From CALBPI01 sp942491885 (GTDB taxonomy: Bacteria; Pseudomonadota; Gammaproteobacteria; Steroidobacterales; Woeseiaceae), in NCBI GenBank assembly GCA_942491885.1, contig CALOCQ010000002.1:248001-312000 (forward strand): 64,000 nt of DNA. The letters run 5' to 3'. Below are positions 1-8,541 of the stretch, in pieces. Position numbers and translations under genes: made by a program. A model generated the notes under the pieces. The model was not told the DNA's origin and made no database searches. It was given only the letters and a program-made list of their open reading frames with translations. Every line of letters begins with the position of its first letter. Position 1 is the stretch's first letter.

Positions 1-1660
1 CGAATATGCCGTCGGAGGTCGCGGCGTCACCGTCGCCGATCGCATCCTGCAAGTAGAAACCGCGCAGGCTGCTCTGCGTATCGGCATCGCCGTCCTGGAA
101 GTCGCCCGTAACGACACCCTCGACGCGCACGATATTGCCCGTCAGCGGGCTGGCGTTGGCATTGCCCTGAACTTCGTAAATCGCGGCATCCAGAATCGAT
201 ACGCTGCAACCGTCAAAAGTGCTGCCGTCGTTACGCGTACCGGGGGAGAACAACGCACTGCCTACTGTCGTGTGTTGCACGAACGCACCGGTCAGGTCGG
301 GGTCGCGCGTCAGCGACTGGTTGCTGCCGCCTTCGCTGCCATAGCTTTCCGATGCGGCATCGCGGCTGCCGTCGTTCAGCGTGATCGTATCACCGCCGTT
401 GTTGAGGCCCAGCGACCCACCGCTGGCAATCTGCGTTAATGCGCCGCCGAACGCACCCGCCGGCGCACCGCCGCCAAATACCACGATGGCACAGCCATCA
501 TCGATCACCGATCCGGCAGGGAACGTGTGGCGAAGACTGAAACCGTCGCTCAGTGTCCAGCCCGAAACATCCAGCGCAGCACCTGTCGTGTTGACGATTT
601 CGACGAATTCGTCGTCGGAGAAATTCGCTGCACCATCGCCGTTCGCATCGCCGGCAGAGGTGTCCGGGTCCGCATTAATTTCGTTGATGATGACGCCTTC
701 GATACCGCCGGCATTGTCGACCTCGAAATTCAGCACAAAATCGGCGGCCGGCGTGTCGGGCGGATCATCGGCATCGATGTCCGCGACATTCGCCGCGAAC
801 ACGGTCAGGCTGCATTGCTCGCCAACCGTAAGGTCCATGTCCGGATCGACGGTGAAGACTATCGAGTCGGCACTGGCGACTGCGCCCGTCACGACCCCGC
901 TGACACTGCAGGAGAGATCAAACCATGCGCCGGAAATGGTCACCGGCTCACTGAAGACGATTTCGATTGACGCGTCGACAGCGACGTCGTTAGCACCTTC
1001 TGCGGGTGTCGTCGCGACGACTCTCGGTGCGCTATCGCCACCCGCGCTCGCGAACGTGCCCAACGGGAACGGTACCGCTGCAGTTGCGTTCGTTGTTTCA
1101 CCGTCCAACGCATTCGGTCCGCTGAACTGCCAATTGCCAATCACAAAACTCGTCCCGTCCGGCCCGCTATCACTGTTGCGATAGGCCCAACCGTCGAGAT
1201 ACTCCCACGGCTGCCCGGAGCCATCGGTGTCGACTTCGCCGAACACATCGATAACCACGCCGTTCTCGTAGAGCTCAATGGCGTCATCGCCATTGATAGA
1301 TGCGGCGCCGCTGGTCGCATTCGGCGCAATGCCAAAGAACGCCGTGAACTGCGGCGACTCTGATGCGATATAGAAATAGTCCCCGGCACTGGCCGGCGCA
1401 TTGGGCAGCGTAAACTCGGGCGCACCCGAAGTGCCGCCGCCATTGTTGGCAGAGCTAACGCCGTAAATGCCCAGATCGTCGATATCGTTGACAACGTAGA
1501 GCTCGATAGCTTTCGGCACGCCACCCGTTAGTGGCCCGTCGATCACGCCCGTGATCACAAGGTCCTGCGCATGCGCACGGCCCATCCAGACAGTTGAGAA
1601 AATTGCAGTGATCGCAAGAACGCGAAATATCGAAAAGCGAGAATTGGAAATGGTGTTCAC
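1..1660 (-). CDS. ExeM/NucH-type secreted nuclease, N-terminal part (3' end off window)
   Basis: The reading frame stays open from a GTG at 1660 to the left edge, about 553 codons, and is cut by the window. GGGAGAG lies just upstream of the GTG. Residues 1-31 form a signal peptide ending in RAHA before QDL. In order I read a lamin-tail-like domain (about 32-160, GDDAIELYENG), a bacterial Ig-like domain (PRVVATTPAEGANDVAVDAS), a second lamin-tail domain (INEINADPDTSAGD, then FVEIVNTTGAALDVSGW), and the start of the OB-like segment that precedes the nuclease domain in ExeM/NucH proteins (SPLTGNIVRVEGVVTGDFQ, then LRGFYLQD). The family comprises secreted DNases of biofilm or nutrient-scavenging bacteria. 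The catalytic domain itself is outside the window, so nuclease activity is inferred from domain order. Confidence 0.8.
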   Translation of the reverse strand, partial: MNTISNSRFSIFRVLAITAIFSTVWMGRAHAQDLVITGVIDGPLTGGVPKAIELYVVNDIDDLGIYGVSSANNGGGTSGAPEFTLPNAPASAGDYFYIASESPQFTAFFGIAPNATSGAASINGDDAIELYENGVVIDVFGEVDTDGSGQPWEYLDGWAYRNSDSGPDGTSFVIGNWQFSGPNALDGETTNATAAVPFPLGTFASAGGDSAPRVVATTPAEGANDVAVDASIEIVFSEPVTISGAWFDLSCSVSGVVTGAVASADSIVFTVDPDMDLTVGEQCSLTVFAANVADIDADDPPDTPAADFVLNFEVDNAGGIEGVIINEINADPDTSAGDANGDGAANFSDDEFVEIVNTTGAALDVSGWTLSDGFSLRHTFPAGSVIDDGCAIVVFGGGAPAGAFGGALTQIASGGSLGLNNGGDTITLNDGSRDAASESYGSEGGSNQSLTRDPDLTGAFVQHTTVGSALFSPGTRNDGSTFDGCSVSILDAAIYEVQGNANASPLTGNIVRVEGVVTGDFQDGDADTQSSLRGFYLQDAIGDGDAATSDGIF

Positions 1661-1885
1661 GTGCTCTCCCGGGCCGGCTATGCAACGCAGCATGGCTAAT
1701 TGCAGCGATTAAAAAGGAACCAACAGACGGTCTTGTTATGTTAAATGTTGCTCGTCTGTTATGTTCATATTAGCGAATTACACCGCTTGCAAGGATGAAT
1801 TTTTTGTGACCGAAACTGTGACGCAGGCCAATCGTCAACAACGCAGATAGGGTAATTTTGTGCCCTCTATTACAGGAGTTCTGTT
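1661..1885. promoter_or_regulatory. Divergent intergenic region with inverted and direct repeats
   Basis: These 225 bases separate the secreted nuclease (left, minus) from the barrel protein (right, plus). An 8-base inverted repeat, AACAGACG at 1722-1729 and CGTCTGTT at 1753-1760, flanks AT-rich sequence. TGTTATGTT occurs at 1734-1742 and again at 1757-1765, about two helical turns apart. This looks operator-like, but I cannot assign a regulator or a convincing -35/-10 pair. Confidence 0.35.
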
Positions 1886-2455
1886 ATGAAGATTTCAAGC
1901 AAATCTATTTTGCTGCAACCGCTCGCACTGATCGGTCTGTTGTTGCCGCTCGCAGCCAACGCCGGCAGCGGGCTATACATCGGCGCTGGCGCCGGTGGCG
2001 CAACTATCGAGTCTGACTTTGGCGATGTCACCATTCCGGGCCTGCCATCCGGCATTGATGAAGACGACACCGCGACAAAATTCTTCGCCGGTTATACCTT
2101 TGACCTGCCATTGGTCGACCTCGCGGTCGAGGCTGGTTATGTCGATTTCGGCGGGCCGGAGGTCGATGTTCTCGGTGACCCGCTCACGATCGAGGTGACC
2201 GGTATGAATGTCTGGGGCGTGGTTACATTCAACGCCGGACTCATCGACATCTACGGCAAATTGGGCATGATCGCCTGGGAAGCCGAGGCCGAGCTGCTCG
2301 GTGTCAGCGACAGTGACGATGGCACGGACATGGGCTACGGCATCGGCGCCGCGTTTGGTCTCGGACCGCTTGAGGTCAGAGGCGAGTATGAACTCTACGA
2401 TCTCGATGACACCGACGTCTCGATGCTATCGCTCGGCGTGGTTTATCGCTTCTAG
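1886..2455 (+). CDS. Outer-membrane beta-barrel protein (OmpA/porin-like superfamily)
   Basis: A 189-residue protein with a signal peptide (residues 1-26, cleavage after AANA, before GSGLYIGAG). The mature part alternates glycine/aromatic-rich strands, for example TKFFAGYTFDLP and GIGAAFGLGPLEVRGEYELYD, and ends in VVYRF. A C-terminal Phe after alternating hydrophobics is the usual signal for Bam-dependent barrels. Size and layout match the eight-strand barrels of the OMP_b-brl class. GGAG sits 8 bases before the ATG. A strong hairpin follows the stop, so the gene is probably monocistronic. The ligand or role is unknown; it could be structural. Confidence 0.8.
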   Translation: MKISSKSILLQPLALIGLLLPLAANAGSGLYIGAGAGGATIESDFGDVTIPGLPSGIDEDDTATKFFAGYTFDLPLVDLAVEAGYVDFGGPEVDVLGDPLTIEVTGMNVWGVVTFNAGLIDIYGKLGMIAWEAEAELLGVSDSDDGTDMGYGIGAAFGLGPLEVRGEYELYDLDDTDVSMLSLGVVYRF

Positions 2456-2465
2456 GTGAATTGTT

Positions 2466-2495
2466 GGCCGGCGGTATTTCAATATACCGCCGGCC
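2466..2495 (+). terminator. Perfect hairpin after the barrel gene
   Basis: A 12-bp perfect stem (GGCCGGCGGTAT / ATACCGCCGGCC) with a 6-base loop lies 10 bases past the stop at 2455. No T-run follows on the plus strand, so it may act as an mRNA 3' stabiliser or a weak terminator. Confidence 0.6.
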
Positions 2496-2549
2496 AGTCA
2501 CGCATCCGCATCGATAGCATCGGCGACGCACAGCCGTTAAGCTCGGCGG

Positions 2550-3713
2550 ATGAAAAAACTGCTGATTATCCTCGCCGCGCTGCTTTGCACCGCATGGCTG
2601 GCTCTGGTTGTCTCCGGGCATGGCTATATTCTGACCGCCGTTAGCCGTACCTATTTCGCGGGTCACCCGACGGCCAATATCGACGACCATAACGTTTTCG
2701 CGACGCGCATCATCGCCGCCGGAACGCCACAACAGTGGACGAAGCATCCCGATTATCCGGTCTCACTTCCCGCACCACTTGCCTCGGCCGTTCCCGCCGA
2801 TGACGGCGTCGCGCTACTGGTGATCAGAGATGGCCAGCTAATCGCCGAGCAATACTTTGCAGGCTATGACGAGGCGAGTCGCACAAACTCCTTCTCGATG
2901 GCCAAGACAGTGGTCACCATGCTGCTCGGCTTCGCTATAGAGGACGGGCTGATCACCGGTTTTGACGAGCCGCTGACGACACTATTGCCTGAGTTCGATG
3001 ACGACGACAACGCACGTCAGGCTACGCTTGGGTCACTTTCAACAATGACATCAGGCTACGAATGGGACGAGCACTATTACAGTCCGTTCAGCCCAACCGT
3101 TCAACTGCTTTACGGCGACGACGTCGAGTCGTTCGTGCTGGACGGTGAGTTCACACGCGCGCCGGAATCCTATTTCTACTATTCGAGCGCCTCTACCCAG
3201 TTGCTCGGCATCGCGTTGTCGCGGGCGCTGCACAAGCGCGATCCGGATACGACGCTAAGCGACTACCTCAGTGAGAAACTGTGGCGACCGCTCGGCATGA
3301 ACGCCGACGCGCTATGGCATCTTGATGAACGCGGCATGGAGCTCGTGTATTGCTGCATCAGCACCAACGCGCGCAATTACGCGAAGCTCGGACAGCTGAT
3401 GCTCGATAACGGCAATTGGCAAGGCAGGCAACTGCTACCGGCCGGTTTTGTCGACGCGATGCGCACGCCGCGTGCCACGCCGTACTACGGCTACTCAACA
3501 TGGCTGACCTATGACCACGCGACTCCCTACTACGCGTTCAACGGCCACCTCGGCCAGTTCATCATCGTGGTGCCATCGGAGGAGCTTGTCATCGTGCGCC
3601 TCGGGCGGTCAATCGGCGACGAACAACGCAGCCCGGAACAAATCATCGCGGGCTACGTCGATCAGGTCGTCGCGATGCTGCCGGCACGCCCGTCAGGAAT
3701 TACCGCCGACTGA
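2550..3713 (+). CDS. Serine hydrolase, beta-lactamase/penicillin-binding-like (class C fold)
   Basis: A 387-residue protein with an N-terminal hydrophobic segment (about residues 4-22) that should anchor or export it. The active-site SxxK is S116-M-A-K119 in NSFSMAKTVVTMLLG. A Tyr-rich motif (YYSSASTQLLG) supplies the second element, and NGHLGQFIIVVP fits the third-motif region. This is the family of EstB/6-aminohexanoate-dimer-hydrolase-like esterases and AmpC relatives, many acting on esters or peptides rather than antibiotics. It stands alone between a plus-strand hairpin and a convergent molybdoenzyme gene. Substrate unknown; a true beta-lactamase role is unlikely from the motifs alone. 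Confidence 0.8.
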   Translation: MKKLLIILAALLCTAWLALVVSGHGYILTAVSRTYFAGHPTANIDDHNVFATRIIAAGTPQQWTKHPDYPVSLPAPLASAVPADDGVALLVIRDGQLIAEQYFAGYDEASRTNSFSMAKTVVTMLLGFAIEDGLITGFDEPLTTLLPEFDDDDNARQATLGSLSTMTSGYEWDEHYYSPFSPTVQLLYGDDVESFVLDGEFTRAPESYFYYSSASTQLLGIALSRALHKRDPDTTLSDYLSEKLWRPLGMNADALWHLDERGMELVYCCISTNARNYAKLGQLMLDNGNWQGRQLLPAGFVDAMRTPRATPYYGYSTWLTYDHATPYYAFNGHLGQFIIVVPSEELVIVRLGRSIGDEQRSPEQIIAGYVDQVVAMLPARPSGITAD

Positions 3714-3742
3714 CCGCAACCCGCTGCGCGGCTGATTGCATT

Positions 3743-6085
3743 TCACGCAGCCTCGCGCTTGTCTTTTTTCATTGCGCCGGTCAACGCTTGCCACACACTC
3801 ATCGGCGTGACGGGCATATCAATATGGTCGATACCGAATTCGTGCAACGCATCGACGACCGAATTGACCAACGCCGGTGGTGCGCCGATGGTGCCGGCCT
3901 CGCCCGCGCCTTTAACGCCAAGCGGATTGCGCGGCGACGGCACCGGTGTCATATCGAAATCCATGTCGGGCATGTGTTCGGCGTAGGGCATCGCGTAATC
4001 CAGGAAAGACGCACTTAGAAGCTGGCCTGAAGCGGGCTCGTACAACGCCCGCTCCATCATGGCCTGACCCAGCCCCTGTGCGACACCGCCCATAATTTGC
4101 CCCTGCAGCAAGAGCGGATTGATCACATTGCCGACATCATCGTGAACGGTGTAGCGCGCAATTTCGACGCTACCGGTGCGGGGGTCTATTTCTATTTCGC
4201 AAATATGACAACCGTTCGGAAACGTACCGGCATCCGGCTTGAACAATTCGCTGGCCGCCAGTCCCGGCTGCACGCCCGGCGCAACCTGCGCCTCATCCAG
4301 CGACGCTGCAGCAACCGCCGCGATTGAAACCTGATCACCGGCCGGCGCAGAAAAGTCGCCGGATTCGAATGACACGGCATCGCTGTTGACACCCAGCATC
4401 TGCGCCGCCTGTTTCTTGCCTTGCGCGATCATCGCGTCCGCCGTCATCTGCAGCGCCGAGCCTGCGATCGCCATCGTGCGCGAGCCACCGGTGCCCTCGC
4501 CGGTTGCGATCTTCGACGTATCACCTTGCAGCACGCGGATCAGCGACATGTCGACGCCGAGCCTGCGCGCGATAATTTGTGCGAAACTGGTTTCGTGACC
4601 CTGACCGGTCGACTGTGTACCGACGCGTGCGATCAGTTCGCCGTTCGCGTCGAATTCAAGATCGGTCTTCTCCTGGCCGAAGCCGGAGCAAATTTCCACG
4701 TAGTAGGCGAGACCGATACCGCGCAGCATGCCGCGCTCGCGCGACGCATCGCGACGCTCGCCGAAGCCGTCCCAGTCAGCGCGTTGCATACATCGCGCCA
4801 TCAGCGTCACATAGTCGCCGGAGTCGTAGACCTGCCCTGTCGGCACACGATAAGGAAACGCATCCGCAGGAATGAAATTACGCCGCCGCAGTTCGTCGGG
4901 GGCGATACGCAGTTCGCGCGCCGCTTTATCGACCAGCCGCTCAATCAGATACAACGCCTCGGGTCGCCCTGCACCGCGATACGCATCGACCGGCACCGTG
5001 TTTGTCAGCACCAATTGCACGCTCGTGTAGGCCGCCGCAATTTTGTAACAGCCGGTAGTCATGAACGCGCCCAGCCACGCGATCATCGCGCTGCCCTGAG
5101 ACTGGTAGGCACCGATGTTGGAATCGATGTGCACACGCATGGCCAGAAATCTGCCGCTGTCATCGACGGCCAGTTCCGCGTGGGTCAGATGGTCACGCCC
5201 GTGCAGATCAGACAGGAAACTCTCCGCACGCCCGGCAACCCACTTCACCGGTCGGCCCAGCACATGCGTTGCGTGCAACACACTGACGGTCTCGCACTGC
5301 AGGAACATTTTCAGCCCGAAGCCACCACCGACATCGGGACAAACGACACGCAGTTTGCCCGCATCAATCGGCATGCACTGCACTACCCGCCCCCGCAGCG
5401 AATGAACCCCCTGACAACCCTGATACAACACGTACTCACCACTGTCAGCATCGAACGTTGCCGCACAGCCACGCGGCTCGATCGCACTTGGTGCCAGGCG
5501 ATTGTTCACAACATCCAGCGTGATGACGCGCGCGGCATCGGCGAATGCGGCATCGGTTGCTGATTCATCGCCTTGCTCAAGGATACCCAGCACGTTGCCG
5601 GCAACATCCTCGTGCACGTTTGGCGCATCGTCGCCAAGCGCCTGGCGAATATCACTGGCCGGCGGCGATGCGTCCACATCGAATTCAATGCGCTCGATGG
5701 CTGAACGTGCAGCGGCGCGATGCTCTGCGACAATCGCGAGCACCGGCTCACCCACATAGCGAACCTCGCCGCGCGCCAGCGGCGGCTGCGCGACCGCGGC
5801 ACGCCCCGGATGCTTGCGACTGCGCGGTACAGCGGCCGCCGGAATATCCTTGATACCCGCCGCGGCAAGATCCTCCGCGGCATAGATAGCGAGCACGCCG
5901 TCGATTTTCAGCGCATCGGCGATCTCGAGCCGGGTAATGCGACCGCGGGCGAATGGTGACCGAAAGAACATCATGACCGCACAATCAGCAAGCGCGATAT
6001 CGTCCAGATAACGACCATGCCCTGTGATAAACCGCTGGTCTTCCGTGCGCGTCACGGCCTGACCGATGTCAACTTCGTTCGCCAT
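3743..6085 (-). CDS. Molybdopterin-binding large subunit, xanthine dehydrogenase/CoxL family, form II type
   Basis: About 780 residues with the full CoxL-like layout: the N-terminal domain (TRTEDQRFITGHGRYLDDI), cofactor-binding segments (GGFGLKMFLQ; AYRGAGRPEALYL; GGSRTMAIAGSAL) and the C-terminal KGAGEAGTIGAPPALVNSV with the conserved Glu. The active-site loop reads AYRGAGR near residue 370, the form II signature; genuine CO dehydrogenases carry AYxCSFR. It is thus a molybdenum hydroxylase of unknown substrate. I place the start at the ATG at 6085, seven bases after GGAGGT; an ATG six codons earlier lies upstream of that ribosome site. No FAD (CoxM) or 2Fe-2S (CoxS) gene is next to it. It is last in the minus-strand run that begins with the FAA hydrolase. 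Confidence 0.88.
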   Translation of the reverse strand: MANEVDIGQAVTRTEDQRFITGHGRYLDDIALADCAVMMFFRSPFARGRITRLEIADALKIDGVLAIYAAEDLAAAGIKDIPAAAVPRSRKHPGRAAVAQPPLARGEVRYVGEPVLAIVAEHRAAARSAIERIEFDVDASPPASDIRQALGDDAPNVHEDVAGNVLGILEQGDESATDAAFADAARVITLDVVNNRLAPSAIEPRGCAATFDADSGEYVLYQGCQGVHSLRGRVVQCMPIDAGKLRVVCPDVGGGFGLKMFLQCETVSVLHATHVLGRPVKWVAGRAESFLSDLHGRDHLTHAELAVDDSGRFLAMRVHIDSNIGAYQSQGSAMIAWLGAFMTTGCYKIAAAYTSVQLVLTNTVPVDAYRGAGRPEALYLIERLVDKAARELRIAPDELRRRNFIPADAFPYRVPTGQVYDSGDYVTLMARCMQRADWDGFGERRDASRERGMLRGIGLAYYVEICSGFGQEKTDLEFDANGELIARVGTQSTGQGHETSFAQIIARRLGVDMSLIRVLQGDTSKIATGEGTGGSRTMAIAGSALQMTADAMIAQGKKQAAQMLGVNSDAVSFESGDFSAPAGDQVSIAAVAAASLDEAQVAPGVQPGLAASELFKPDAGTFPNGCHICEIEIDPRTGSVEIARYTVHDDVGNVINPLLLQGQIMGGVAQGLGQAMMERALYEPASGQLLSASFLDYAMPYAEHMPDMDFDMTPVPSPRNPLGVKGAGEAGTIGAPPALVNSVVDALHEFGIDHIDMPVTPMSVWQALTGAMKKDKREAA

Positions 6086-6103
6086 AGCTGCCACCTCCGT
6101 CAT

Positions 6104-6121
6104 CAGACCTGATCAGGTCTG
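6104..6121. repeat. 18-bp perfect palindrome over a stop codon
   Basis: CAGACCTGATCAGGTCTG is its own reverse complement. It covers the TGA of the aspartoacylase-like gene (6113-6115) and lies 18 bases before the start of the CoxL-like gene. It may be a protein-binding site or an mRNA hairpin affecting coupling between the two genes. Confidence 0.6.
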
Positions 6122-7183
6122 CGAGACTTCATCCTGCTGCTGCACATGCTCCTGGAATGCCGCGACGGTGCGCTCCGCATGCCCCGGCGTATCAAACCCG
6201 GCGATGTGACACAGCGCATCGCCTTCGTGGATCAGCGGCAGCTCTGCCGAACCGATCACGATGCCGTTGTGCGGCGACGGCACTTCCACGACGCTGTTAC
6301 CGAACGGATCCGAGATGCGCGCGACACACTCGCCTTTACGCACACGTGTACCGAGCGCCGCACGCGACACGACAATGCCGCTGTGCGAGGCGCGGACCCA
6401 GGCGCTGTCATGCGCGATGACCGGCTCACCAAAACCTGCCGGCGGCTTGCCGGGCAGCATGCCGAGAGAGCGCATGACGCGCTGCACGCCGCGCACGCCT
6501 GTGCGGATACACGCTTCATCGAAACGCAACGCCTCACCCGCCTCATAAACCAGCAGCGGAATACCGCGATCGACAGCGTGGCTGCGCAACGAGCCTTCCC
6601 GGTTAGCCGCATCGACAATTACCGGTGCGGCAAACACGGCGGCAAGCGCACGGGTGCGCTCATCGGCCAGACCAGCACGGATCTGCGGCAGGTTACTGCG
6701 ATGTACGGCCGCCGTATGCAGATCGATTCCATAGTCAGACTGATCGACAATCTGTTCACAGAAAATCCTGGCCAGACGGCTCGCGGCGGAGCCTTTCTGG
6801 CTGCCGGGGAATGATCTGTTAAGGTCGCGACGGTCCGGCAGGTAACGGGACAAATTCAAGAAACCCAATACGTTGACAATGGGTATCGCGATCAACGTGC
6901 CGCGCAATCTGCCCAGTGATTTTTGCGTCAGCAGGCGACGTACGATCTCGACACCGTTGATTTCGTCGCCATGGATCGCCGCGCATACGAACAGCGTCGG
7001 CCCGGCATAGCGTCCGTTGACAACCTCAACCGGCATACTCATCTCGGTATGCGTGTAGAGGTCGGTAATCGGCAGACTGATTGATACGCGCCTGCCGGGC
7101 GCAACGTCTGTCTTGCCGATCGTTATCGTGCGCGTATTCCGCGCTGGCTTGTTAGCCAGTACCTTTGGTTTTGGTTCGGCCAT
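6113..7183 (-). CDS. Succinylglutamate desuccinylase/aspartoacylase-family zinc hydrolase
   Basis: A 356-residue M14-like zinc carboxypeptidase-fold deacylase. The zinc/catalytic motif HGDEINGVE lies near residue 70 (CAAIHGDEINGVEIV), followed by NRSFPGSQKGS and DLHTAAVHRSNLPQIRA, which carry the Arg and second His of the family. The C-terminal lid ends in LIHEGDALCHIAGF. Relatives cleave N-acyl or gamma-glutamyl-type amide bonds (AstE, aspartoacylase). The ORF starts 32 bases inside rimK, so the two are likely translationally coupled. Members of this subgroup commonly lie next to RimK-type ligases. The possibility that it trims a glutamate-containing modification made by RimK is inference. 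Confidence 0.85.
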   Translation of the reverse strand: MAEPKPKVLANKPARNTRTITIGKTDVAPGRRVSISLPITDLYTHTEMSMPVEVVNGRYAGPTLFVCAAIHGDEINGVEIVRRLLTQKSLGRLRGTLIAIPIVNVLGFLNLSRYLPDRRDLNRSFPGSQKGSAASRLARIFCEQIVDQSDYGIDLHTAAVHRSNLPQIRAGLADERTRALAAVFAAPVIVDAANREGSLRSHAVDRGIPLLVYEAGEALRFDEACIRTGVRGVQRVMRSLGMLPGKPPAGFGEPVIAHDSAWVRASHSGIVVSRAALGTRVRKGECVARISDPFGNSVVEVPSPHNGIVIGSAELPLIHEGDALCHIAGFDTPGHAERTVAAFQEHVQQQDEVSQT

Positions 7184-8057
7184 GGCGTGCGTTTTTCTCT
7201 ATGAATTCTATGATCATGCCGGCCACGTCTCTCTCCGTCGCCGTCTCGATACCTTCCAGACCGGGCGAAGAGTTTACCTCCATCACCACGGGGCCGTGAT
7301 TGGCGCGCAGAATGTCGACTCCCGCGACATTCAGCCCCATGATTTTCGCGGCGCGCACAACGGTGGAGCGCTCTTCCGGTGTGATCCTGACCAGCTTCGC
7401 GCTGCCGCCACGGTGCAGATTCGAGCGAAACTCGCCGTCTTTGGCCTGACGCTTCATCGCCGCAACCACCTTGCCACCGACGACAAAGCAACGAATGTCG
7501 GCACCGCCGGCTTCCTTGATGAACTCCTGCACCAGGATGTTCGCGTTGATACCACGGAACGCCTCGATCACGCTGGCCGCCGCCTTGGTCGTTTCGGCCA
7601 GCACAACACCTACGCCCTGCGTGCCTTCCAGTAGCTTGATCACGACCGGCGCGCCGCCAGTCAGCCGCAGCAGGTCGCCGGTATCATCGGGCGAGTGCGC
7701 AAAGCCCGTCACCGGCATGCCGATACCTCGGCGCGACATCAACTGCAGCGAGCGCAACTTGTCCCGCGAGCGACTGATGGCGACCGACTCGTTCAGCGAG
7801 AAAACCCCCATCATCTCGAACTGACGAACAACGGCCGTGCCGTAGAAGGTTACCGAACTGCCGATACGCGGGATAATCGCGTCGAACGACTCCAGCGGCT
7901 CACCCTTGAAATGTACGGCGGGCTTGTGCGAGGCGATATTCATGTAGCAACGCAAATGGTCCACCACGCGTACCTCGTGGCCACGTTGTTCGCCCGCTTC
8001 CACGAGACGTTTGGTTGAATACAGGTTCCGGTTCCGCGACAAGATCGCAATTTTCAA
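7152..8057 (-). CDS. rimK: RimK, ATP-grasp alpha-L-glutamate ligase
   Basis: A 301-residue ATP-grasp ligase matching RimK length and sequence throughout: N-terminal MKIAILSRNRNLYSTKRLV, PRIGSSVTFYG, ATP-binding VIKLLEGTQGVGVVLAE, then LVQEFIKEAGGADIRCFVVG, and metal-binding VMEVNSSPGLEGIE. RimK adds glutamates to the C-terminus of ribosomal protein S6 in E. coli and makes poly-alpha-glutamate in vitro. The start codon is TTG (8057-8055), supported by AGGAG six bases upstream. It lies 43 bases after the retropepsin gene and overlaps the aspartoacylase-like gene, so the three probably form one translational unit. Confidence 0.95.
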   Translation of the reverse strand: MKIAILSRNRNLYSTKRLVEAGEQRGHEVRVVDHLRCYMNIASHKPAVHFKGEPLESFDAIIPRIGSSVTFYGTAVVRQFEMMGVFSLNESVAISRSRDKLRSLQLMSRRGIGMPVTGFAHSPDDTGDLLRLTGGAPVVIKLLEGTQGVGVVLAETTKAAASVIEAFRGINANILVQEFIKEAGGADIRCFVVGGKVVAAMKRQAKDGEFRSNLHRGGSAKLVRITPEERSTVVRAAKIMGLNVAGVDILRANHGPVVMEVNSSPGLEGIETATERDVAGMIIEFIEKNARHGRTKTKGTG

Positions 8058-8100
8058 GATCTACTCCTGGTAGAGAAGGCGAGATATGGGCGCCGCCGAC

Positions 8101-8541
8101 TTAAACGTGGCGTTTGCCCATCAGGTAGGAGCGCTGCGGGTCGACCTTCAGACGACCGTTCATCGCGGTGCGTCCCAGCAGCATCCTGAACATCATGTCA
8201 TCCCGCGCCGTCAGTGTCATTTCTATCGGCCAGATGTCACCCGCAAAATCGAGCCTTGTCTCGATGACATAGCGCGGCTCACGCTGGCCGCCGGAGTTGG
8301 TCACCACGCGTTCGTCGACAATATCGGCCTCACAGACCTGAACCGAGGCGTCTGAGCGATGCACCGGGTGCATTGAAAACCGCACCCGCGGCTGACCGCG
8401 CTCGTGGAATGTTTCGACATTGAACGCGTGTAACGCGGAGGTACGCGCCCCGGTGTCCACCTTGACCTTGATATTAAACAACGCAAGGTCGGGCAGATCG
8501 ACCCACTCGCGCCAGCCGATCGTCTTCAATGGCGGACTCAT
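8101..8541 (-). CDS. Retropepsin-like ATP-dependent zinc protease family protein (DUF785/RimB-like)
   Basis: A 146-residue protein containing VKVDTGARTSALHAFNVE near residues 30-45. DTGA is the aspartic-protease-like catalytic loop of the PF05618 family. The trailing YVIETRLDFAGDIWPIEMTLTARDDMMFRMLLGRTAMNGRLKVD is also typical. In Pseudomonas a homologue (RimB) is co-encoded with RimK and influences RimK activity. Here its ATG overlaps the TGA of the upstream FAA-hydrolase gene by 4 bases (ATGA), and rimK follows. That supports a shared role in RimK-dependent protein modification. Protease activity itself is inferred. Confidence 0.88.
   Translation of the reverse strand: MSPPLKTIGWREWVDLPDLALFNIKVKVDTGARTSALHAFNVETFHERGQPRVRFSMHPVHRSDASVQVCEADIVDERVVTNSGGQREPRYVIETRLDFAGDIWPIEMTLTARDDMMFRMLLGRTAMNGRLKVDPQRSYLMGKRHV

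Noticed and set aside
381..1184. Plus-strand 267-residue ORF
   Set aside because: It is antisense to the secreted nuclease frame, which has recognisable domains and a signal peptide; the plus frame has low-complexity Ser/Ala content and no motif.
4421..5563. Plus-strand 380-residue ORF
   Set aside because: Antisense to the CoxL-like gene, whose motifs are intact along the whole stretch; the plus frame is Arg/His-rich with no family.
3743..6085. True carbon monoxide dehydrogenase
   Set aside because: The active-site loop is AYRGAGR, not AYxCSFR, and CoxM and CoxS are absent next to it.
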